From contig CM062805.1 in the NCBI GenBank assembly GCA_031772625.1, positions 803,363,592 through 803,427,591 on the forward strand: DNA of 64,000 nucleotides, given 5' to 3'. The DNA comes from Pinus tabuliformis (Eukaryota; Streptophyta; Pinopsida; Pinales; Pinaceae). The translations under genes were made by a program, and so were the position numbers. The notes under the pieces were generated by a model that saw nothing but the letters and a program-made list of their open reading frames with translations, was not told where the DNA came from and made no database searches. This document shows, piece by piece, positions 1-12,054 of the stretch. Within the stretch, counting starts at the first letter, position 1, and each line of letters starts with the position of its first letter.

Positions 1-132
1 GCATGGTGGATCTTGCTCAAATATAATCCTGTACACCAGGGTGACGAAGTGGTCTGATAACTGTATGATAACTCCGCGGAAGTTGCATTTGGAGAAAAAC
101 TTGCAATAAGTGTGCACAGAGGTTTCTGAAGG

Positions 133-931
133 TTACCATGCCAACCCAAACCTATGAACTATTGGATGGCATAGACTTACATCTAGTATGTAAGTGGACA
201 TGTATATCTTTGCTTGTTGACCCTTGGGTGAATGTTGGTCTTTTGTTACCTGTGTCTTCAACCTTAGAACCAACATGTCGGACCAGTTGCAAGGTCTTCC
301 TTCGCTTGCCAGTTGATCCAACGTAATCACCCAACTTTGGCGGAAGGTTTTTGTTCTCTCTTGGTTGTATAAGCAACATGCAAAAATGACCAAGATCTGA
401 TATGCCTTCCACAATATATTCCTCTTGTAAACCTGGCTAGGTTTTGTCCTAAACTTGGATGGCTCTTTGACCCAGCTCTTCAAGATATCCCTTGAGTTTG
501 CACTTGCTGCTAGGTTTGCTGAAGGGTTTTTCCATTGTGATCACTGGCTGTGGCAAGTGATACATATCCTGAAAGGCATTCGCCCTGAAGGTAGAAATTT
601 GTGTTCCACTAGAACTACTCACCACCATTGTCTCTGGATCAATATATGAGACAATCCAGTGGATCATGTCTGCGCATGGAAACGTGGGATACTTGCATGA
701 AACCTAGTACAAGCCAAACTTGTGAATGTTGACATAGACCCTGCAGTCTTCCATATTTTCCTCAAATATGCCTGAGAAGGTTTCACTGATGTCCTTCCAT
801 TTCATCTTAATATTCTTTTCTATGAACAACTTGGTGTCTTCATATATAGGCAAGCTCATAGACACTTCCTCAACTCCATCTCCAGTTGCACTCTCAATGG
901 TGTCCTTTGACCCTACTCTCTTGGAGGCCAT
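133..931 (-). pseudogene. Antisense extra ORF (aORF-like) of an unresolved retroelement, broken
   Basis: Read on the minus strand from an ATG at 931, an open frame begins MASKRV and runs to a TAG at 704. It continues in the same frame to about 450, then shifts by one frame and runs on to 133. Joined loosely, this is roughly 265 residues. A middle stretch with the pattern NAFQDMYHLPQPV looks like the folded core of the extra proteins that plant Tat-type gypsy elements carry outside gag-pol; this is a resemblance in style, not a database match. There are no zinc knuckles, protease or polymerase motifs. It lies upstream of the 5' end of element C, so it belongs to older DNA into which C inserted. 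It could be a decayed host gene fragment instead. Confidence 0.4.
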
Positions 932-2338
932 TGTACCTATACAACTAAGAGATAGATGAACACATGTGATACTTGGACACATAGCAACACTCATGACAAG
1001 AAATCTGTCAGTTGAAAACCAAAAGAACTTGAGGACTGACATGCAACATACCCGTGTGACTGACTAGGAAGATTGTGTAATTTTCGTCGGGAGGCTTGGA
1101 GACTGACTACAAAAAATACGCAAGGCACAGTCTAGGCTATCAAGAGGTTGAATGTCTGCTGGAACTGTGTAATGCACATTACAACCTGGCTTGTTGAGGA
1201 TTGAAACTGCGCAATGCATAATTTAAGTCAATAAGGATTGAAAACCGACAAATACATTTATGCAATTTCTGGGGCCAGCAAGGCATTGTGTCTCCGAATT
1301 GCACAGAGAAATCCTAGAGGCCATTGTTGGGATAGATTTGTGCAATTTCTAGGAGGAAGGAAGAACCTTCACTCTCAGAAATGTGCATTGCCAGCCGGGC
1401 AAGGCAAGGTCCAGGCCAAGGCAGCTTAGACCCGCCAACGGGTGACTAAAAACTTGAAAAGTCTAAATTCATGGCGAAGATGAGTGAAAACAAGAGTGAA
1501 TGATCATGCATCAAAATAGTGAGTGCAGGATTCCGAAAATGGGAAAACAAGCATGTGTGAAGTGAGTCGCCGCAACGACAATTATCAGTGTAAAAACAAT
1601 GTCATGCATGCGACAACAGTGAGAGGCAATGAAAAACTAAAACAGTTCTTCTACAAGATAACATGCATCAAAATCATAGAAATCATTCAACAAAACCAAG
1701 CAAACAACACACATATAATCCAAAATACAAAAAGCGACAGAAAAACAGCAAAAGTCAAGAAAAGCAAACTTACCCGGAAAAAGTTGAGCTGAATGTGCTG
1801 AATTCTCCTAGATGTGATGTGGGATGTCACAACTCCAAGATCAATGTGAGGAATGAGCTCTGAAGCATCGAATAAATAAGTTTTGATAAGATTGAGTCTT
1901 ATGACGCGCATGCCACAAATCTAGGAAAAAGCGACACTTCGTGGTAGGTTTCTGAAACGGATTTTGCATTTAACCTCTAGCTGCTAAAAATGGATCCCTA
2001 AAATATAGGGATGTTATTTGCTTTTTTTCCTTTTTTCCTTTTTTTCTTTTTTGAGAAAAATAAGCCTATGCATGCAAATTAAGATTGTTGAATCGTGGAG
2101 GGGACCGGTCAACCTGGGAGCACATGCAACAGTCTAAAAGCCTCGGAATGACATTTGCATAGTTTCTAGGCTAAGCAAGTCTGGTTGTCCCTCATGCATT
2201 GCGCAATTTCTAAACTGAAGCCCTTTCTGTCAATCAGAATTCTGTAATTTTTTAGATGAAGCCCAGTGTTGGGCTACATTGTGGAGTTTTTAGAGGGAAG
2301 GTTTCCTGGATGGATTGTGCATTTCTGGTTCCCCTTCA
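932..2338. other. Non-coding flank left of element C
   Basis: No convincing coding region is visible. The stretch contains several loose copies of a motif like GCAATTTCTGG/AA near 1205, 1260, 1340 and 2200, and a T-rich tract at 2020-2055. It may be the LTR or untranslated part of the element that carries the antisense ORF at 133-931, but no second LTR copy is in the window to prove it. The five bases before element C are CTTCA (2334-2338). Confidence 0.4.
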
Positions 2339-2552
2339 TGTTACACAACATTTTGTCACTGCCCCTGTACTCCCCATTTCATGATCCTAGATGACCTCTA
2401 TAGTGAACCCTACATGCGTTCCCTTCATGAAGAAACTCCCATTGTGTCCCTCTTTATGAGTAGAACAATTCCCTTTTGCATCATTTCCCAAAAACCTTCT
2501 GTTTTTGCGATTTTACAATACTGGTGCAAATGACACTTTTCCTCCTCGTGCC
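2339..2552 (+). repeat. Element C 5' LTR, first part (left of element B)
   Basis: The sequence from TGTTACACAAC onward matches the start of the C 3' LTR at 54668-54880 with scattered substitutions. The match stops abruptly at about 2552 and resumes at 43073, so element B is inserted inside this LTR. Together the two parts give an LTR of about 1100 bp. The promoter would lie in this LTR, but I cannot place a convincing TATA box. Confidence 0.85.
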
Positions 2553-3819
2553 TATTAGAGTCAATATTTGCATACTTCCATCAGTGATCAAAATCCATAT
2601 TTTATATCATATTAGTGTCTCGTTGAAATTTTTTGCATTCCACTTAGGTCATGATGAAAAAATTTACTCATTGATGGTAGCTCAAAATCCAAAATCACTT
2701 TCCCGTCTCAAAAATTTATATTTGTTGCCCACCTTCATGTGTCTTGCTGAGCATCCATTGACCATGAAGGCTCATTTCATCATGTTTTATATCAGTTAAA
2801 TTCACCTGAAATTCAGTCATTTAAGGTTCCATTAGGTCACCTAGGTTTTATTTTCTCAAGGTCCAATAAATCACCATCTCACTACATAAGGTCAGAAAAA
2901 TATGAGAGTTAAGAAAATAATATCTTTTTCAGCTAAATAAATGTTTACAAGCATGTAACCATGGTTACTGAAAGCCCCAAATTTGATTTCAAAGGGAATT
3001 TATTCCAATTTGTAAATTTTTACTTCAAAGAGATGTAATAATTTTTATTTTCATCTATGTAATTTTATGTCTATTATATGTAATAAGTCACTATCTTAGT
3101 TGTATACTCAATTCCATTTTCCAATATTATCCAAACAAAGGTCATCAAGATTTCCAAAAGCATCATCCACCTGTCAAAAGAAAAAAGGGTCAGAAATTCA
3201 AAAAAGCATTAGTATGAAAGTTTGAAAAGTGACATGAAACATTACAAAGTGGGTGTGCAACTCATAAATCAAACTCCGTTTAACTATAAAATCTCTACAG
3301 ACATCTATGAAAACTCCATTTGCACTCCTACACTTTGAATCCTCCTCAGAAAAATAAGATTTTCTAATTTAAGGCGAAATTGGGCAAAATAGAGCCAAAG
3401 GGCATAGTAGACAAGGGAGGGCGCGTTTGACTGGGTCACTGCGTGTTTTCCTGGGAGGACCAAAGACATGCCAGAACGTCCTCCATTTCCACCAAGCTTC
3501 GAAATTCATTATCACACACTTCATGAAATGAGGTAGGTGGGAAATACATTCAGCCCTCCCCTCCATTGTTGATCTACATAGGGTTTCATAGTCATTTGTT
3601 GTCATTTCTAAACTCAAAACCCTAGTAACATATTTTCACTCTTAAATCACATTTCTTAGCATTTCGTTACCACACCTATCACTTAAAGACTATCCATTAT
3701 AACATCCATCATACCACACCTTCTCATTCCCTCCTCATCATATCTCCTCACATCATTCCATATTTCCCACACCCACAGTCCATTTTATCATCTCCCTAGG
3801 GTTTTGACAACAATAACTC

Positions 3820-5541
3820 ATGGCAGAAGAAGAGCACAGAAGTTAGAGTGAGGAAGAAAGACAAGAGAGGAGGCAATATAAGAAAGGAGGAAGAATCATC
3901 AGACATGAGCCAACCAACACTAGATAACTCATAGCATCTCCCATCAATGTGGAAATCTTTAAACATATGGGTTGTTTTGAGTTTTGTGAGAAAGTGGAAA
4001 GGATCCAGCATCATCTTAAGTTGACCAGATTATTCATCACCAACCTTCATCACAACTAGGCAACCCTTGCTGATGTCACCTTCACTATATCTCCTGCTAT
4101 TATATCAGTTGCCACTGGGATCCCAGATATTGGAGAAAAATGGTTTAAATAATGAGAATTGGATCATTACTATTATGAGCCATATCTTAAACCAAGCTAC
4201 AAGAATGAGAGAAAGAGGATTTTTCCCTTCTCTTACCTCCTAGAAAGATATGTTCCCATGATGAAAATCATCATGAAGTACTTCACATGTGAGGGTAGGT
4301 TTTCTAGACTCTATTCCTATCATATTCGGTTACTCATGCATTTCATAAGAGTCAAAATGCTCAATCTACCCCACTATCTTTACCGGTACAATGACAAGAT
4401 GACATTCATTGCATGAAGAAAGGATTATGATCATAAAATGCATGCCATCTTTCATCACTCTCTCATCAAGATGATAGTCCTACACCACCTTGATCATCTT
4501 AACATTGCATGGGACACTTTCATATCCAATGAAATTTTCACAGTCCCATCTATTCAGCATGGCCAAGAATCACCTTCATCTTCTCATCCATCAATCTCCA
4601 TTTCTCCACCTCAACCCATACATCATCTAACTTCATCTGATGAGTCATTCATTCCATCACCTCCATCATCACCATTTCATGAGCCTATTCATGAGCGTAT
4701 CAAGGCAAGAGCATTTTGGTCATGGTGACAACAACAAGCCCAAAAGGGTTGGTTTATGTACCTTGGCACATATCTATCAGAGAGGGCATAGGAAATTGTT
4801 TTCCCTACTGATTGTGGTAGGGGCCTTGCCTTCTTCATCGTCAAATCAAGTATAGAAGGGTAAGGAAAGGTTATAGAGGTAGAGATCCAGTAGCAGGAGG
4901 AAGACCTCTATGAGATAGAGCATAATTTTCAGTTAGTTGACTCAGATGGGCATGATGACAGTGAAATCACAGCTATTGTCATCAAGGAGAAGAATTCACT
5001 CATAAGAGAGCTCTAGGTAAACTTACGAAGGGCCAAATACATTATTTCCTACTATGAGCAGGAGAACAGTTAGTTTGAGGTTAAACAGGAGCTTATGGAG
5101 ATTCAACTCAGAAAAGAAAAGAGAGAGGCTGAAAAGGCTAAGGCCTTACTTGATGAGGCAAATGGATAGTATGGTGAACATATTTATGAGTAGGTACCGA
5201 GAAGAAGGCCAAGGACTAGAGGCCTAAAGAGAATCTTGGAGCTAGAAAGGCAAAAGGAGGCAAAACTAGGCAATGAGCTCACCTTGAATGAGAAATTTGC
5301 CAAAATAGTAAATGAGAACCGGGAACATTGGCTCAAGAGGGTAAATGGTCATATTGAGAGCCTCTTAGACAAGAACAATAGGGATGTTGAGATTCAGAGA
5401 AGGATGGCAAAGTAATATGCCATGAGAAACAAAATTGCAAGAGCCAAGCTCAAAAGAGCTCATGCAAAAATTGAAGCCTTGACGAAGAAAGAGGAGAAAA
5501 AAAGGCTAGATATTCTTGTTGAGGCATCACTCCATGCCTAA
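3820..5541 (+). pseudogene. LTR-borne ORF of element B, left copy, heavily decayed
   Basis: This is the left-LTR counterpart of the ORF at 39391-41087. It starts at ATG 3820, but in-frame stops occur early, including a TAG in the first dozen codons that the right copy shares. Stops at places such as 3928, 4150 and 4414 are not in the right copy. The best-kept block (4159-4416) encodes a HYYYEPYLKPSY-type segment and a basic, Tyr-rich core. Bases 4900-5540 encode a Glu/Lys/Leu-rich coiled coil ending in KAHAKIEALTKKE-like heptads. Several stops correspond to CAG in the other copy. It is certainly non-functional; it matters as evidence that the protein gene is part of the LTR. Confidence 0.75.
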
Positions 5542-6814
5542 AACATATGACCAGCTATCATCCCACCAATTTTGACCATTTTTGAACAAATTTGGCAAGT
5601 TATGATTTTCTGTGTTTTTTAAAGTATTTTTAGCACATTGAAACTATCAAATGTGCAGCACCTTGGACACTGCTCTATTTTTTGGAGCATCCAATGAGAA
5701 AATGGTCAGAATTTTTGGATTCAAAGTGATGTGGACATGCACCCTGTGCATTTTCTAAGCATTTGGAGAAAAAATGGTCAGCGGAAAGGGTCAAAAACCA
5801 TTAAAAAAAAACCACCTTTCTGCCTCTTTTTTGGCTTGGTTGCTATACGTTTACCAATCTTGGGAGATTGGAATTTAGACAAGGAAAATGACCTCAAAAT
5901 GGAAAAATGAAGACATATCTAGAAATTATACTCTAAGGTATTTCCAATGAGATATCTTGGAGAAAATTTGGACATTGGAAAGGCATCCAAAGCATCCTTG
6001 AAGTTCAACGGTGCGTTTGAAAGCCTTCTACATTTTTAACTGTTTCACTCTAAACTCTTTTTCACCTAAGGGGAATTGATGTTTTGCTTATGTAATTGAT
6101 CAATATGATGTAACTATTATGTTTTTTACTATTATCTAGGGTAAATACATTATTTAAATGGCCTACATGGCATGTAATGAATCTGTTTTCTTAAGTTAGG
6201 GATGAGTCACTTTGACCACCCTATACTCCAGCTATCAATTCAACCTTTCTTTCAACTGCTCCTCCTCTCATGGATTCGACCCCTGAAGATATGATGAGTT
6301 GGTTTGAGGCCTATATTATGTATTTTCTTAGTCATTTCACAAGTTAGAATCAGTTGGATGTTTGGTTATTGATCAGAGACACTAGTGTAATCAGTATTTG
6401 GCAGAAATTAATGAATGAGTTGCAGCTATTTTGGTGGAATACCTGTGGTATGGAATTTTGACATAGCTTCTTCTTATGTTATATATTTTTGAATGTTTTG
6501 TATTCCCATATTGCAGTTCACTTCTATGATATGTTGATTTTCAAGTTGATAAGCATAATACATTCTATATGCTCTGTTTTGGGGAAATCTACATAGTTTG
6601 TCCAATTTCTTCAGTTTAGAAAGAATACATGCTCGTCTTTCTCTTTCTAACATTTCACCAGTCTTATCCATCTCACATCATAACCTTAAATTGTTTGAGT
6701 GCCTACCTACCTTGCTCCATCAGATGTTTGCAATCATACCCTCATTTTCCCTGACCTAGTCTCTTTGACCTAATCCTCTTCCAACAACCCCACCAAAATC
6801 AAATTAAAAAACCT
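5542..6814 (+). repeat. Element B left LTR, distal non-coding part
   Basis: AT-rich DNA matching 41140-42890 of the right LTR, but with a single copy of the unit that is tandemly duplicated there (41229-42152). I see no gene. A short conserved open stretch around 6267-6460 (ATGGATTCGACCCC onward) is also open in the right copy at 42353-42574 and may be a small peptide frame, but nothing supports its use. Confidence 0.6.
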
Positions 6815-8030
6815 ATTAACTCAAAATAAAACCCTGGAAGGTTGCTGACCAGGTAGACATTAAGTAACTATTTCAAACCTACTTTAGGCTGAGGCTTAGC
6901 CTCCTCAACCTGAGAGGGCTCTCTCAAAAGGATTAATGATATTGATAATGGATTAGATGGCTAACTCTAGTAAACAAATGACAAATGAAAGAGGTTGAAA
7001 TACAATTAGAAAGTATCCATTGGGCTTATGGAGTCAACATTGTTTCAGTCTAACAATGATATCAACCTTACATAGAAGTCAGGGCATTCAGGATTCAACA
7101 CATTTAGAACATACCAGCAACATATAGGACCACACAGTCTATGAATATATAAAGGAAGTTAGAGCACCATGAGTGATTTCTAAGTAATTACACATTCATA
7201 CTACTGCAAATATTGAGAAAAGAATAATACAACACATTCTGAGCATCGAATCCCTCTTGATTCCTGAGAAGCAAAGCCAATCTTGCATTACTAAACAAAG
7301 TCTTTACATAAAGCCAAATATCAAAGCTTTTTTGAATAATTTTCCAACCCTTGGTACATTGCCCTCTCTCCTATATATATAATTCTCTTACAAGGCTATG
7401 ATTCCTCCTCCAATGTGAGGTGAACTCAAATTCTAATTCTTATGACACCTATTCAAACTTTAACTACCTATTAAATGTAACAAACTGTTAACTAGAATTT
7501 TTAGAGATCTAAGGCAAATAGGAGTCTAACTCTATATCATGCTAATAATGGCATTAATTACAATCAATTATCGTTCTTTGACAAGTGGTCTCTTTTATTC
7601 TATCTATGGCAGGTGTTTGTAGCTGCATTCTGGCCCTTAATGTCACATCTTCTCCATTGCTCCTGAAAAGTAGGAAACTGCCCCTGTTTATCTGCTTTTG
7701 GTTTTCCTCAAAGATATTCGAAACCAATGAACCATGTCCTTCTTCTTTGATTATACAAAAATATATGAGAATGCCACGTCCTTGATTTTCTATCAACCTT
7801 TTCCATGTGTGAAGATAAGACCTCCTCCAAGCTGTCTGACATATCATGAACTGTAGTAACTCTGATCACTTTATAACAAAAAGTTTAGAGTTCGAATATA
7901 TGTTTCTTCCACTTGTTTATTCCCTTGTTGAATGTTGACACCTGTTACATGATCCTTTGAAGAGATTCCTTTTTTCAAAAATTTCCCTTCGGTCCCTCAA
8001 AATTGGTTGACTGAGTTAGTTATGTAGCTA

Positions 8031-8062
8031 CAACAGTTTTGTAGCGTGCTACGAAACTGTTG
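8031..8062. repeat. 32 bp near-palindrome 1
   Basis: The left half CAACAGTTTTGTAGCG and the right half pair at 14 of 16 positions. It is closely related to the second palindrome 18 bp downstream. Transcribed, it would form a long hairpin. Confidence 0.85.
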
Positions 8063-8080
8063 TGCATTATACATCATCTT

Positions 8081-8112
8081 CAGCAGTTTCGTAGCACGCT
8101 ACGAAACTGCTG
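8081..8112. repeat. 32 bp near-palindrome 2
   Basis: The left half CAGCAGTTTCGTAGCA pairs with the right half at 15 of 16 positions; only the central pair fails. A third, half-length copy (CAGCAGTTTCATAGCGCA) lies at 8485-8502. Confidence 0.9.
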
Positions 8113-9363
8113 TGTAATCACCAAAACACAGTTTCAAGCCAAAATTTGACTGTCTTGTGTTTCTTTGTATTGACATGTCCTTTTCAGCTGCCCTGAAGCT
8201 ATCCAAAATTGAACATGGTAAATCATCAAAATTTGGAACTTATCCTTAAATGTTCTTAGAAACTAGGAGACTGTTCCTTGCTCTGTTCTGGCTGAAAAAT
8301 AGGTCTTGGCAAATAGTTCATATCTTATCATAAAAACTGTATTTGGAAAAAATGAAGGAGGTGTTTTTGAACCAATCCATGATGAACAAAAAACTCTCTT
8401 GGTTTTTTGAAAAATATTTCCTACTGCCCATAATGATTCTTTGTAAAACAGGTGTAAAAATATGCTTGTGAAAAATTGCACCTACAGCAGTTTCATAGCG
8501 CAACTTGGGTCCTTAATTTCTCCCAGATCATAATGAATTTGAAGAAATTGGAAGAGGTTTTTGTAATTAAGTATCTTAGGAATGAAAAACTCTTTCACTT
8601 TTCAGAGATGAGTTTTCAATTGCTCAGAAACTCTTCTAGAAGTTTACTAGTAAAAACAAGGAGATAAAGTTCCTTTTTTTTAGAGTTTCATTCTTATGCT
8701 TGTCTTCGAATCCTTCTACTGACCATGTTGTCTATTTAATCACATTAAATGCATTAAATAAAACATATACCCTGCTTAAATTGTTGTTCTAGGACAAAAC
8801 TTCTTTAATGGTGCTCGGAGCATTATGAATCAATACTAACTATGAGATAATGACCATTTTCATAACATAGAGTTTAGAGTTCATGGATGTCCTTCTTGTC
8901 CTTGTTTTTCCCTTGCTTGATGTTTATACCTTGTAAGTAATCTCTTTCCTTGAATTAGGAAATATCAAGGCTGGTAGACATCAATTTCTTTTTTGACTTC
9001 CTCAAAGCTACATTCTTCTTCTTGAGTGCTAACTGCCGTACTTGAGTTGAAATGGAAAACTTTGATGTATACTGACCCTGAGCTTTGCCAAGTGCTTCTT
9101 ATGCATGAAAGGAACACGAAAGTGACCAAGACCAATTCTTCCTTACATTACCCCTTTTCTTTGATATTTGTTTAGTGATAACACAACCTTTTCACATCAT
9201 ATCTAGCCTAAAACCCTAATCCACCTAGCCCTCTTATTTGTGATCCTTTGGAGAGAGCACTCTCCAGATTGGTAGGGCTAGATACCAAGCTAAAAGATTT
9301 ATCTATGGTTACCTCAACTGGACTCTTCCTCAACCTTGGAGATCCTAAGGAGCAATAACATAC

Positions 9364-9381
9364 TGGCTCCATTGTCGGGGA
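9364..9381 (+). promoter_or_regulatory. Element B primer-binding site
   Basis: TGGCTCCATTGTCGGGGA begins three bases after the left LTR end at 9360. It differs at three positions from the usual plant tRNA-Asp-type primer site TGGCGCCGTTGCCGGGGA, all explainable by point decay. This position fixes the 3' edge of the LTR and the plus orientation. The 330 bases between it and gag (9382-9710) show no gene. Confidence 0.75.
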
Positions 9382-9710
9382 ATGAAAGGTTCATTTTCCT
9401 TGGGTGTACGACTAGTTCACATTGGAGTTTGGCCCTCTGGATGATAGAAATAAGCTTCACTAAGGTTGATTCATTGATTGCAGTGCCTAGATTGTAGAAG
9501 CTAGCCTCAAGGAGACAACGAGGAAAATTCTGCATCTTGGTCCAGTTGATTCGGTTGAAGACAATCAGATATTGTTCAAAAGCAAAGACAGGTACATATT
9601 ACAAGTTCTATCAGACTTCCTCCCATTGGTAAGCTCTCAATCATTACCAATTTCATATTTCACTATTGAAGACTTTCCTTTGAAAATTATCTACGTTCAG
9701 CTCAAAGTCT

Positions 9711-11675
9711 TAGATCTATGATCTTGTTGAATCTGACCCTGTTAAGATACCGGCTTCTAAAATATACACCAGGTCAAACCCTAACCCTAATCCTCCTTCT
9801 TCGATTGATAACCTTGAAAGGTTGTTGAGAAATCCTAAAGTCCCTATCCCCGAGACAGAAACCCCTAAATTGGAAAGGACCATTTCCTTGCCAAATAAAC
9901 TGCATAGTATTGAGGATATACCTTTCGACATTCAATTTGAGTTATCCTTGTTCTGATCAAAGTCAAAGTCTAGTCTTACTAAAGAAGTTTTAGATCCTAT
10001 AAAGTTTGACTCATGTCATTCTGACTCAAAGTCATTTTTTAAACAACCTTCTACTGCTTCTCAGTCTTTAAAACTCGAGCACGAGGTTTGGTCAAATTTT
10101 GACAAACTTCAAAGCCTAGCAAATCAGTTACATATCACTGCTGAAAAGTATTATATTCATTATCAACTTGTGCTCTTATCTTCCACCACACCCTCTACTA
10201 CACTTCCAAAATCATCCACCTCACCCCCTCCATCTCCATCTCAACCAACACAACCCATTGCAGTTCCTATCCACCATTCCCCAGGAGTTATGGTGAGATT
10301 TGAACCTTTGGTGTTACCTAGTCAGTTGGCAGCATTACCTCAGACATATGGCTAGAGGCTTCCTATGTTTGATGGCATCCTAGGAGTAACAATGCAGCAA
10401 CATATTGATAATATGGATGATTTCATTGACTTAGAGGAAGTCGATGAAGATGATGCTAAAATGAGACTAATAGCTCAAATTTTTTCAGGAGACGTGAAAA
10501 AATTGTTATGTGGTTGGCAGCAAGCTCTTTTAATTCTTCAGCTAGGCTCAATGAGTTTTTTTTAGCTACATGGTGGGAAAAGAAGAATCCATTATGGATC
10601 TTGGCAGAATACAACACCTTGAAGAAGAATCCTAATGAAATGGTTCAAGAATTCACTATCAGATTCAATCAAGTCTACAATTCTATTCTGGACAACATGA
10701 AGCCTCCACTTGATTTGGAACTTTAGCATTATCAGGATGCTTTTGATCCAAAGATGGCCTATCAGTTGAGGGAAATGGATCCCACAACTCTCGAAGATAT
10801 GAAAAACAATCTGGTAACTGTTGAAGAAAACTTGATGATCAAGAAGTCTCAATTGAAACATGAGAAACCGAAAAAGAGAGTGACAATCAAAGAAGAGCCT
10901 TCTACTTCCACTAATCTGAAACTAGATGCATTAATCAAAACCATGGATAGAATGACTCACCTAATGATAAATTCAGCTAGATCTCTCAAGCCACAAGTTA
11001 GAAATCCTAACTTTAGAAATCAGCAGCAACCTCAGTACAGGATAAACCAAAGAGAGTAGAAGGCTTCTGAAGCATCAACATCTCAGCAGCCTATTCAAAT
11101 ACCCTTGCAGCAAAATTATGCTCAAGGAGAATATGATGATGAAACAGAACTGATTGTTGAGGAAAATCACTTCTTTAGGGAAGATCATCAACCCATTTTC
11201 TTGACTGAAGATGAGAAATATGTTGACAAGGTTAAGGAGCCTAAATATGACGACTACATACTGGCAAGTGGCAATGCATTGGAAACCCAAACCAATGATT
11301 ATCAAAGAGGATATTTTAATTCTCTCAGTTCTCAGTAGAATCAATATTCTTTGAGGAATAGAGATGTTCCAATCACTCAGAAAAGGACATCACAACAGAA
11401 AGACACCCAACAAAAATCAAATCCTCAAAGGAATTCAAATCAAAGGTAAGGAGCTAGCAGCAACCGATCAAAGCAGAGGGAAACAGAAATCTACAAGTAG
11501 TCCAAACAAGGATCATGATAGCCAAAGGAAGGATCATCCATCGAGAGATTTTCCCAAGAAGAGAGACAGTATCCAAAAAGAGGTAGATAAAACTAGCTCT
11601 TTCAATCTAGAAACTGAAATTTCAAAGTTGAAAGTATCAATCCCTCTCATAGAACTTGTCAACAATAACCATTAG
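9711..11675 (+). pseudogene. gag: Element B gag polyprotein, decayed
   Basis: Codons matching a gypsy capsid run from about 9711. A Pro/Ser-rich segment (10170-10290) is followed by the capsid core with the RLPMFDG start (10360) and a CA-like domain (EFFLATWWEKKNPLWI, FTIRFNQVYNSI). A basic, Gln-rich tail follows. There is a frame change near 10520-10560 and another near 11340-11450. In-frame stops at 10353, 10724, 11057, 11336 and 11673 are all TAG. I see no CCHC zinc knuckle. The same frame leads into the protease, as in Tat-type gag-pro. The exact start is lost. Confidence 0.75.
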
Positions 11676-11693
11676 AAGTATGATATAATTAAA

Positions 11694-12054
11694 ATGCTTA
11701 AAGTTGATCCTACATCTGACATGGTTAATATTGAAGATGACCAACCTGAATTGATTTTTGGTCCAGCCATAGATGGTCAGTCAGGTGATAGTGATGTTCC
11801 TCCGTTTTATCTGAGTTTAAGGATTCACCAATTTATTCTTCACAACTCCATGCTTGACTCTGGAGCCTCTCATAACTTAATGCCAAAAGCCATTATGGAA
11901 AGGTTGGGTCTAGATATAACTCATGAATATCATGACTTGTATTCTTTTGATTATGGAAAGGTCCATTGTCTTGGTCTAATTAAAGACTTGGTAGTATCTC
12001 TAGTTCAAATCCCTGCCAAGAATGTTTTGATGGATGTGCTGGTAGCTGATATAT
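11694..12054 (+). pseudogene. Element B retropepsin, N-terminal part (cut by element G)
   Basis: The frame holds the aspartic protease active site in LDSGASHNLMP (about 11853-11885), followed by the GLDITHEYHDLYSFDYGKV flap-like region and DVLVAD. The frame is cut inside DVLVADI by the G insertion. The missing piece resumes at 23692 with APRFGMLFLRSWG, the normal end of a Tat-type protease. The active-site Asp is intact. It would have processed the B polyprotein inside virus-like particles. Confidence 0.85.

Larger units (their letters stand above)
6815..9184. mobile_element. Unclassified 2.37 kb insertion in element B left LTR
   Basis: The right LTR of B runs without a break across the equivalent point (42890-42905), whereas the left LTR is interrupted here. 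The insert is flanked by AACCT at 6810-6814 and 9185-9189, a plausible 5 bp target duplication. It has no TG...CA ends, no terminal inverted repeats that I can see, and no polymerase or transposase motifs. Open frames inside are short and not convincing. It carries two large near-palindromes at 8031-8112. It could be a decayed solo LTR, a non-autonomous DNA element or filler DNA from break repair. Confidence 0.55.
2553..9360 (+). repeat. Element B left (5') LTR, interrupted at 6815-9184
   Basis: Bases 2553-6814 and 9185-9360 match 38155-43067 in order. The LTR starts TATTAG here where the right copy has TGTTAG, a decayed first dinucleotide, and ends AATAACA. The first 1.27 kb (2553-3819) is AT-rich and non-coding, then comes a decayed ORF (3820-5541), then about 1.27 kb of non-coding DNA. 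The uninterrupted length is about 4.4 kb, in the range known for the largest Tat/Ogre LTRs. Confidence 0.85.

Noticed and set aside
8031-8112. Palindromes as a bacterial terminator or attachment site
   Set aside because: The setting is plant retrotransposon DNA with no bacterial genes; no U-tract or integrase context is present.
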